Below are positions 57,570 through 64,000 of a DNA stretch of 64,000 nt, piece by piece (position 1 is the first letter of the stretch; each line of letters opens with the position of its first letter). The notes below the pieces were generated by a model. The model saw only the letters and a program-made list of their open reading frames with translations, had not been told where the DNA came from and did no database searches. This DNA comes from Pseudophaeobacter arcticus DSM 23566. Lineage in GTDB: Bacteria > Pseudomonadota > Alphaproteobacteria > Rhodobacterales > Rhodobacteraceae. The stretch covers positions 2,853,188 through 2,917,187 of the forward strand of contig NZ_KI421507.1 of assembly GCF_000473205.1 (NCBI RefSeq), in the 5' to 3' direction. The position numbers and the translations under genes are program-made.

Positions 57570-59690
57570 ATGCCCCCTGCCATCCCCGCCCAGATTGGCA
57601 ACATCCAAACCGCCTCGCCCTTCCATGCCGGCGAGCGGCAATTGCAAAGCGAGAACGGCAGCCGCGAGAGGATGGAGCAATTTGGCAGCAAGGTGATCCG
57701 CCCCTACCTGCCAGAGCAGCACCGGGCGTTTTTTGCGCAATTGCCCTTTGTGGTGGTAGGAGTCGTGGATGCCGAGGGTTGGCCCTGGGCCAGCCTGTTT
57801 CCCGGCGCCCCCGGATTTGCCCAGAGCCCGGATAAAAGCCACCTCAACATTGCCTTGCAGGGCGCTGAGTCAGATCCGGTGCGACGTGCGCTGCACCCTG
57901 AGGCGCCGCTGGGGGTGCTTGGGATTGAGATGCACAGCCGTCGCCGCAACCGGATGAACGGGCGGATCTCCTCACTGGGGGAAAGCCAGATGCAGTTGCG
58001 GGTGGACCAGTCCTTTGGCAATTGTCCGCAGTATATCCAACACCGCGACATCACCTTTCTGCGCCAAGCTGATGACAGCACCCCGGCGCGGGCCTCAGCC
58101 GGGTTCCGCCAGTTGGATGCCGCCGCGCGCCGGATGATTTCCGGGGCAGATGTCTTTTTTGTCGCCAGCGCGGTTGCGGCCCGCGACAATCCCACCGTTG
58201 AGGGTGTCGATGTCTCCCACCGGGGGGGGCGGCCAGGGTTTGTGCAGGTTGATGGCAATAGCCTGATTATTCCCGATTTCCCCGGCAACAACTATTTCAA
58301 CACCTTGGGGAATTTCCTGCTCAACCCCAAGGCGGGGCTGGTGTTTCCCGATTTTGAAACCGGCGACCTTTTGATGCTCACCGGCGGGACCGAGTTGCTG
58401 GCAAAAGAGGCGCCGGAAATGCGCGGCTTCCACGGTGCCGATCGTGGCTGGCGTTTCACCCTGGATCACGGGGTTTGGCTGCGCGATGCGCTGCCGTTTC
58501 GCGCCAAACTGGGCGCCTTTTCCCCACATTCGCTGATGGCAGACACCTGGGAGGAACGCGCCGCCCGCGCCCAACAGGAAGCGGGACGCAACGCCTGGCG
58601 CCAGTTCCGGGTGGCCCGCGTGCAACAGGAAAGCACGGTCATTCGCTCCTTCTATCTGGAACCTGCCGATACCGCGCCGCTGTTGTCGTTTGAGGCCGGT
58701 CAGTTTCTCACCCTGCGGGCCAGATCAAAGACCCAGGGGCCGGGACAAGCCAGCGGTCAGATCCTGAGCCGGAGCTACACCGTCTCTTCTGCCCCCGGCG
58801 AGCACTACTATCGGATCTCTGTCAAACGCGAAGACCAGGGGCAGATGTCGCGCCTGTTGCATGACCAGATCATGCCCGGCGATATTGTCGAGGTCAAAGC
58901 ACCGCGTGGCGCCTTTTATATTGATCCCGCCGAAACCCGTCCGGCGGTGCTTTTGGCCGGGGGTGTTGGCATTACGCCGATGATTGCGATGGCCAACCAT
59001 GTGCAGCGCGAAGCCATCCGTACCCGCCATCTGCGTCCGCTCACGGTGCTCCATGCCAGCCAGGACAGCGCCCAGCGCGCCTTTGCGGATGAGTTCCGCG
59101 CCCTGCAGCAGGCGACACAGGGGCAGATCCGCTACCTGTCTCTTGTTGCCACCGCTGGTGAGGGCGAAAAGCCCGGAGTGGAGTATAACGGCACCGGCCG
59201 GATCAGCGATGACACCCTGCGGCAGGTGCTGGCGCTGGACGACTATGATTTCTTCCTCTGCGGTCCGCCACCCTTCATGCAGGGGATCTATGACAGCCTG
59301 CGTCGCCTTGGGGTACGGGATGCCCGGATCTTTGCCGAAAGCTTTGGCCCCGCCGCGCTGAGCCGCGCCCCCGATGTCTCTGCCGCCTCCCTGCCAGCGG
59401 ATCCCCCCGCCAAAGACGAAGCAGAGGCGGCCGATGTCAGCTTTGCCAGTCTTGCAGGGGCAACAAAATGGCGCGCCAAAGACGGATCTTTGCTGGAATT
59501 GGCAGAGGCCCAGGGGCTGACGCCCAGTTTCAGCTGCCGGTCCGGCGCCTGCGGCAGCTGCGCCACCAGGATAACCCAAGGCAGCGTCAGCTACCGCAGC
59601 CCGCCCCAAGCCGAGATCCCCCCCGGCAAGGCGCTGCTGTGTTGTGCCCGCCCCGCCAAGGGCAGCGCACCACTGAAACTCGACCTCTGA
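57570..59690 (+). CDS. PNPOx-like/ferredoxin-reductase/2Fe-2S fusion oxidoreductase
   Basis: A 706-residue three-part protein. About 40-230 is a pyridoxamine-phosphate-oxidase-like flavin-binding domain ([17 protein letters not shown]). About 330-580 is a ferredoxin-NADP reductase module: [11 protein letters not shown] for FAD and [15 protein letters not shown] for NAD(P). The last 85 residues are a plant-type 2Fe-2S ferredoxin with [12 protein letters not shown] and a fourth Cys in LLCCARP. It probably passes electrons from NAD(P)H through flavin and Fe-S to a partner or substrate. An ATG at 57570 is preferred over a GTG at 57555. Confidence 0.9.
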   Translation: MPPAIPAQIGNIQTASPFHAGERQLQSENGSRERMEQFGSKVIRPYLPEQHRAFFAQLPFVVVGVVDAEGWPWASLFPGAPGFAQSPDKSHLNIALQGAESDPVRRALHPEAPLGVLGIEMHSRRRNRMNGRISSLGESQMQLRVDQSFGNCPQYIQHRDITFLRQADDSTPARASAGFRQLDAAARRMISGADVFFVASAVAARDNPTVEGVDVSHRGGRPGFVQVDGNSLIIPDFPGNNYFNTLGNFLLNPKAGLVFPDFETGDLLMLTGGTELLAKEAPEMRGFHGADRGWRFTLDHGVWLRDALPFRAKLGAFSPHSLMADTWEERAARAQQEAGRNAWRQFRVARVQQESTVIRSFYLEPADTAPLLSFEAGQFLTLRARSKTQGPGQASGQILSRSYTVSSAPGEHYYRISVKREDQGQMSRLLHDQIMPGDIVEVKAPRGAFYIDPAETRPAVLLAGGVGITPMIAMANHVQREAIRTRHLRPLTVLHASQDSAQRAFADEFRALQQATQGQIRYLSLVATAGEGEKPGVEYNGTGRISDDTLRQVLALDDYDFFLCGPPPFMQGIYDSLRRLGVRDARIFAESFGPAALSRAPDVSAASLPADPPAKDEAEAADVSFASLAGATKWRAKDGSLLELAEAQGLTPSFSCRSGACGSCATRITQGSVSYRSPPQAEIPPGKALLCCARPAKGSAPLKLDL

Positions 59691-59730
59691 TCTCACCTCC
59701 CCTTCTCACTTCACAAAAAGGACGCTCACC

Positions 59731-60198
59731 ATGGATACCCGCCCACCCCTGCCGCCCTTCACCCGAGACAGCGCCATAGACAAAGTACGCCTGGCCGAGG
59801 ACGGCTGGAACAGCCGCGACGCGGCCAAGGTGGCCCTGGCCTATACCCCGGATACAAAATGGCGCAACCGCGCCACCTTTGTCAGCAACCGCGCCGAGGC
59901 CCAGGCTTTTCTGGAGGCAAAATGGATCCGCGAGTTGGACTACCGGCTGATCAAGGAGCTTTGGGCCTTTACTGAAAACCGCATCGCCGTGCGCTATGCC
60001 TATGAGTGGCATGATGACAGCGGCAACTGGTATCGCTCCTACGGCAATGAAAACTGGGAGTTTGCTGAAAACGGCCTGATGCAGAACCGCTTTGCCTGCA
60101 TCAATGACCTGCCGATCAAGGAGAGCGACCGCAAGTTCCACTGGCCGCTGGGGCGGCGCCCCGATGATCACCCCGGCCTGTCGGATCTGGGGCTCTGA
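59731..60198 (+). CDS. DUF1348 (NTF2-like) protein
   Basis: A 155-residue protein of the SnoaL/NTF2-like DUF1348 family. [13 protein letters not shown] near 35-47, [16 protein letters not shown] and [19 protein letters not shown] are characteristic blocks. Function is unknown; the fold often binds small hydrophobic molecules or acts as an isomerase. Third gene after the LysR-divergent promoter, with AAAAGGACG upstream of the ATG, so it is probably co-regulated with the oxidoreductase. Confidence 0.88.
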   Translation: MDTRPPLPPFTRDSAIDKVRLAEDGWNSRDAAKVALAYTPDTKWRNRATFVSNRAEAQAFLEAKWIRELDYRLIKELWAFTENRIAVRYAYEWHDDSGNWYRSYGNENWEFAENGLMQNRFACINDLPIKESDRKFHWPLGRRPDDHPGLSDLGL

Positions 60199-60204
60199 AA
60201 GGCC

Positions 60205-60237
60205 AAAGGCGGCACCTCCATTGCGGGTGCCGCCTTT
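60205..60237. terminator. Bidirectional terminator
   Basis: AAAGGCGGCACC (60205-60216) pairs perfectly with GGTGCCGCCTTT (60226-60237) over a nine-base loop, seven bases after the DUF1348 stop and nine before the end of the RND gene. It has A- and T-tracts on both sides. Confidence 0.85.
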
Positions 60238-60246
60238 ATGTTTGGG

Positions 60247-63200
60247 TCAGAACACATTCTCACTGCGCTGGAATTGATCCACCCATTTGCGCACGTCAAC
60301 CACGTCAAAATAGACCGCAATCAGCGCCGGCAGAACCAGCAGGACCAACACCATCGAGGCCAACAGGCCAAAGGCCACCGAGACCACAACGGGAACCAGC
60401 GTCTGCACCTGTGGGCTGGTCTCAAACAGGATTGGCACCAGCCCCGCAATGGAGGTCGAGGTCGACAGCAGGATTGGCCGGAAGCGGGCGCGCACCGCAT
60501 CCAGCGAGGCGGCGACATAGTCATCCCCCTCGAGGTGGGTCTGGAAAAACGTCAGGAACAAAATCGCGTTGTTGACCACAATCCCGGCCAACGAGGCAAA
60601 GCCGATGAGGCTGGGCATCGACATATCCAACCCCATTCCCCAATGGCCCAGAATGGTGCCAACCAGTGCAAAGGGGATCGACAACATCACCACAACCGGC
60701 AGCGAATAGGACCGGAACTGAAAGGCCAGAACCATAAAGACGCCCACAAGCCCCAACAGCAGGAGTTTCATAATCGAAGCCTGCGACTTGGCCTGTTCGG
60801 CAGTGGCCCCCGAAATGCCGATCTCGACACCGGGAAAGCGCTTTTGCAGCTCCGGGCCCAGCTCTTTGGTGATCACTGCCGAGACCTGCGCCGAGGTCAC
60901 ATTGGCCGTGTCGATCTTTCCGCGAATTCGTGCCAGCGCCTTGCCATTCTTGCGGGTGATCGTCGGATAGCCCTGCGACAGGGTTATCTCGGCGACGGTG
61001 GACAGCGCCACCAGCTTGCCGCCCGCCACCAAGATGGGAAAGCGCTCCAGCTCAACCAGATTGGCCACTGTGTCCCCCAGTTTGACTCGCACCGCCATAT
61101 CGGACTGGTTGGAGCGGAAGCTGTCCGTCTCGGTGCCCTGAAAGGCGCTGCGCAGCTGGTCCGAGACCGCCTGGGGCGTCAGCCCAACCAGATAGCCATA
61201 TTCATTCAGCGCCAGTTGCACCTCCTGTCGGCCGCCATAGAAATCCTGAAAGGCCTCAACCACATCAGAACGTGCCAGCAGATTATTGCGCAGCTCGGTC
61301 GAGGCCGCCTCCAGCTCTTCCAGATCATAGCCGGTGAGTTCAACATCCAGATCAAAGCCTCCCGGCCTCAGTTCAGCCTGCGCAAATGAAGACTGGACCA
61401 GATCCGGGATTGGACCCGCCGCCGATCTCCAGGCCTCAAGCACCGCATCGGCGCTCACATTGCGTTCAGAGCTGCTGAGCAGATCGACGGTGATCGTGGC
61501 GGTGTTGGAGCCATTGTCATAGACTTCGCTGTTGACCGCGTAACGCACCAAGATCCGCTCCACCAAGGGCGCGCCTCCTTGGGTTTTGGGGGTAAGCTCC
61601 GCATCCACCTGGCGCAGCCCCTCCAGCAATTGCTCAACGGTCGCGACAGTGCGCGCGCGGTTGATCCCGGAAGTCAGCGAAAAACGGATCGTCAGGGTGT
61701 CGCTTTCGGTGGAGGGAAAGCCGATCATCTTGACCGTACCGGACGCAATCAGGCTGATCGACAGGATCAAGACAGCAAAGACCGACCCCAATGTCATATA
61801 GCGCCAGGACACCAGCCAGGCGGCAATTGGCAAGACACAGCGCTCTTTGATCCAGTTCAGGCCCCGTTCGGCCAAACGGGTCTTGTGAACTGTTTGCTTT
61901 GCAAGTCTCCCATGGCTCAGGTGATGCGGCAGAATGAAAAAACCCTCAAACAGCGATATCGCCAGGGTGATCAGCAGCACCATCGGGATAAACCGCAGGA
62001 TCTGCCCCATGTCGCCCGCAACAAACAGCAAGGGGCCAAACACGCAGGCGGTTGTCAGAAAGGACGACGACACACCGGGCAAGACTTCCAGCGCGCCACG
62101 GGACGCGGCCTCGGTCGGACCAACACGGGTGCGCCATTTGTCGATGTTTTCCGCAATCACGATGGAATCATCCATGATCAGCCCAACCGCCATCAGCAGC
62201 GCCACCAGGGAAATCATGTTGATGGTGATCCCCAGCAGGCTCATCACAAACAAGGTTCCCAGAAAGGAAACCGGCAGGGCCGCTGAAATCCACAGGGCCT
62301 CGTTCAGGGAAAAGAACAGCCACATGGTCAGAAACACCAGAACCAGACCAACGGCGATATTTTCCGAAATCAGGTTCAGCCGTTCCTCTACCAGCTCGGT
62401 CATGTTGTTGGTCACGGTGATCCGAAACGGATCGGGATTGGCCGCCCGTTCGGCGCTGAGGATCTGATCCACCGCCTCAAACACCCGGATACTGTCGGTG
62501 TTCTTGGATTTGGACACCGAAATGATCGCCGCCTGATCGCCATCAATATACGAGGCGATATTGTCGTCGGTATCCATCATCCGCACCTCGGCCAGATCGC
62601 TGAGCCGGACAAAGCTGCCAGAGTCGTTTTGCAAGACGATCAGATCTTCGAGATCGGCAACCGAACGACGGGTATCTGCGTAGCGCAGCACCAGGCTGTT
62701 TTCGTCCAGATCGGCACTGCCAAGTGGTTGGCTCAGGCTTCGGGCCTTGATCGCATCAACGATATTGCGCGGTGACAGGCCAAACCGGTGCAGCGCGCCC
62801 TGATCAAACACCACTTGCAGCTCGCGGTCGGTAATGCCCGAAACCGCGATCTCAGCCACACCGGGCAACCCGCGCAGACGATCCGCCAGCTGATCGGCAT
62901 ATTCTATCAACCCCTGTTTGCCAGAAATCCCGGAGACCGCCACCAGGGCCACCAGATCGCTGCGTGCCTGAATTTCCACCGTGGGAGTTTCAGCATTCAG
63001 GGGGAAATCATTGATGCTGGAGACCGCCGAAAAGACATCGTTGAAAAACAGCGTCAGATCGCCGCCCTCCTCCAGCTCGGCGGTGGCGGTCGCCATACCG
63101 TCAACCGACAGGCAGGTGAGCTCGGTCATTCCGGAGGTGCCGGTGAGCGCCGCTTCCAGCGGTGTGCAGATTTCCTCGTCCACATCCCGCGCCGAGGCGC

Positions 63201-63351
63201 CGGCATAGACAACTCTGGCCGCCACGGTTGAGGCGGTGAACTCGGGGAAGGTCTCGCGCTCCAGACTGCTGAGGACACCAATCCCCAGAATGCAAAGCAG
63301 CGCCATGATCAGGTTTGAGGCAACCGGGTGGCGCACAAAATAAGGGATCAT
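60247..63351 (-). CDS. RND efflux transporter permease
   Basis: A 1034-residue inner-membrane proton antiporter of the HAE/AcrB-like class. It starts MIPYFVRHPVASNLIMALL, has the two large periplasmic loops after helices 1 and 7, and the proton-relay aspartates in the fourth helix (MAVGLIMDDSIVIAEN near 397-412), with QFRSYSLPVVVMLSIPFALVG late in the chain. Paired with the adaptor gene, the stop and start being one base apart. No outer-membrane channel gene lies in the window. Substrate range is not predictable. Confidence 0.95.
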   Translation of the reverse strand: MIPYFVRHPVASNLIMALLCILGIGVLSSLERETFPEFTASTVAARVVYAGASARDVDEEICTPLEAALTGTSGMTELTCLSVDGMATATAELEEGGDLTLFFNDVFSAVSSINDFPLNAETPTVEIQARSDLVALVAVSGISGKQGLIEYADQLADRLRGLPGVAEIAVSGITDRELQVVFDQGALHRFGLSPRNIVDAIKARSLSQPLGSADLDENSLVLRYADTRRSVADLEDLIVLQNDSGSFVRLSDLAEVRMMDTDDNIASYIDGDQAAIISVSKSKNTDSIRVFEAVDQILSAERAANPDPFRITVTNNMTELVEERLNLISENIAVGLVLVFLTMWLFFSLNEALWISAALPVSFLGTLFVMSLLGITINMISLVALLMAVGLIMDDSIVIAENIDKWRTRVGPTEAASRGALEVLPGVSSSFLTTACVFGPLLFVAGDMGQILRFIPMVLLITLAISLFEGFFILPHHLSHGRLAKQTVHKTRLAERGLNWIKERCVLPIAAWLVSWRYMTLGSVFAVLILSISLIASGTVKMIGFPSTESDTLTIRFSLTSGINRARTVATVEQLLEGLRQVDAELTPKTQGGAPLVERILVRYAVNSEVYDNGSNTATITVDLLSSSERNVSADAVLEAWRSAAGPIPDLVQSSFAQAELRPGGFDLDVELTGYDLEELEAASTELRNNLLARSDVVEAFQDFYGGRQEVQLALNEYGYLVGLTPQAVSDQLRSAFQGTETDSFRSNQSDMAVRVKLGDTVANLVELERFPILVAGGKLVALSTVAEITLSQGYPTITRKNGKALARIRGKIDTANVTSAQVSAVITKELGPELQKRFPGVEIGISGATAEQAKSQASIMKLLLLGLVGVFMVLAFQFRSYSLPVVVMLSIPFALVGTILGHWGMGLDMSMPSLIGFASLAGIVVNNAILFLTFFQTHLEGDDYVAASLDAVRARFRPILLSTSTSIAGLVPILFETSPQVQTLVPVVVSVAFGLLASMVLVLLVLPALIAVYFDVVDVRKWVDQFQRSENVF

Positions 63352-63352
63352 G

Positions 63353-64000
63353 TCAATTGCCTTCCGCCGCAGCAAAAACCGGCACCAATGCCAGCTTCAT
63401 ACCCGGAACAGGCGGGCTGGGCAGGCCCAGCACCAGGCTCTCGCCGCCGGTCAAGCCAGACTGGATGGTCACCTCGCTGCCAATGACATGCCCTGGCAGC
63501 ACCTCACGGATGGCCAGTCGGTTTTCCTGGTCGGCCAGATAGACAAAGGGCTTACCGTCATCACTCATGTGCAGCGCATGGCGGGGGATCGCAACGCTGT
63601 CCGGCTTGGGCGCGCTGGAGAAGACAACCCGCACAAAGCTGCCTGTATGCAGCGGCGGCCGCCGCAGCCCCTGTTCCGCCACCAGCGGATCTGCAACTCT
63701 GACAACAATTCCCATGGTTCCTGTCGCTGCATCCATCGTGCCACGCAGGCGCACAATTTCGGCCTCCCAGGGCTCAAACCGGTCCGGGGTCGAGAGCTCC
63801 ACATGGGCGCGCACCCCGGCCCGGCGGAGGGCTTCGGTGAATTGGCTGGTATCAAAACTGCTATTTTGCACAAACGGATCCTGAACGCCTGACAAGACAA
63901 CGGGACCAAAACTGCTGGGCTGAACTTCAGCCGTCACCTCGGCGGCGGCAGTACTGTCCAGGGACAAAAGCGTGTCCCCCGTTCTGACAAATTGCCCAAC
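63353..64000 (-). CDS. RND efflux periplasmic adaptor subunit, C-terminal part
   Basis: The visible 215 residues are the distal part of a membrane fusion protein; the 5' end lies beyond the right edge. It enters the window in the lipoyl-like domain (VGQFVRTGDTLLSLDS), then continues through a beta-barrel (ELSTPDRFEPWEAEIVRLRGTMD split over about 95-120) to the membrane-proximal domain (VAIPRHALH, then GLTGGESLVLG). No complete start is available. Links the RND pump to an outer-membrane factor. Confidence 0.9.
   Translation of the reverse strand, partial: VGQFVRTGDTLLSLDSTAAAEVTAEVQPSSFGPVVLSGVQDPFVQNSSFDTSQFTEALRRAGVRAHVELSTPDRFEPWEAEIVRLRGTMDAATGTMGIVVRVADPLVAEQGLRRPPLHTGSFVRVVFSSAPKPDSVAIPRHALHMSDDGKPFVYLADQENRLAIREVLPGHVIGSEVTIQSGLTGGESLVLGLPSPPVPGMKLALVPVFAAAEGN

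Overview
This is a gene-dense, G+C-rich stretch of bacterial chromosome. Gene content and protein style point to an alphaproteobacterium of the Rhodobacteraceae, probably the Roseobacter group. Indicators are an RpoHII-type sigma factor, a short glutamyl-tRNA synthetase, a paa (phenylacetate) cluster with PaaZ, an NsrR-like Rrf2 regulator, a cobU/cobC pair, and intergenic structured repeats that recur at gene 3' ends. The genus is not determined. I see no rRNA, insertion sequence, prophage, plasmid origin or CRISPR array; the window reads as core chromosome.

Layout. 0-11 kb: end of a tesA-like gene, a YbbA/YbbP-type ABC pair, an Rrf2 regulator divergent from a gamma-glutamylcyclotransferase-like gene with an FNR/DNR-type site between them, gltX, a Tat-exported metallo-beta-lactamase-fold enzyme, an FAD oxidoreductase and NAD synthase. 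11-15.4 kb: an exported 19-repeat MORN protein, leuA behind a leucine-rich leader peptide, and rlmJ. 15.6-21.4 kb: the elongasome operon mreB-mreC-mreD-mrdA-rodA. 21-30 kb: a LysR regulator, a VOC/2-hydroxyacid dehydrogenase pair, an M3 oligopeptidase, coaBC-dut-moeB-like, and rpoH2 overlapping a ChaN-like gene. 31-38 kb: cobU-cobC, a GST, comM, and the operon rsmI-yraN-gshB-hydrolase. 38-45.7 kb: an LpoA-like lipoprotein, glnD, murJ, an apparently catalytically dead rhomboid, and trpS. 45.8-52.2 kb: paaG-paaI-paaK-tetR divergent from paaZ-paaX. 52-64 kb: an alpha/beta hydrolase, tRNA-Met, GlcNAc kinase and nagA, a LysR-GST-oxidoreductase-DUF1348 cluster, and an RND efflux pump running off the right edge.

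How genes work together. Peptidoglycan synthesis and cell shape are the strongest theme: mreBCD, PBP2 and RodA form the elongasome, MurJ flips lipid II, and the LpoA-like lipoprotein probably stimulates a synthase. The paa block supplies ligation (PaaK), isomerisation (PaaG), thioesterase (PaaI) and ring cleavage (PaaZ) steps; the epoxidase genes paaABCDE are not in the window.

Two sequence-level features stand out. First, three copies of an intergenic element share two hairpins whose stems change in a compensatory way around fixed single-stranded motifs; a fourth site carries a partial version. Second, more than a dozen short direct tandem arrays (11-24 bp units) sit mostly at gene ends or in leader and tail segments. 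Where they fall inside genes the unit is a multiple of three, and some form signal-region or C-terminal peptide repeats.
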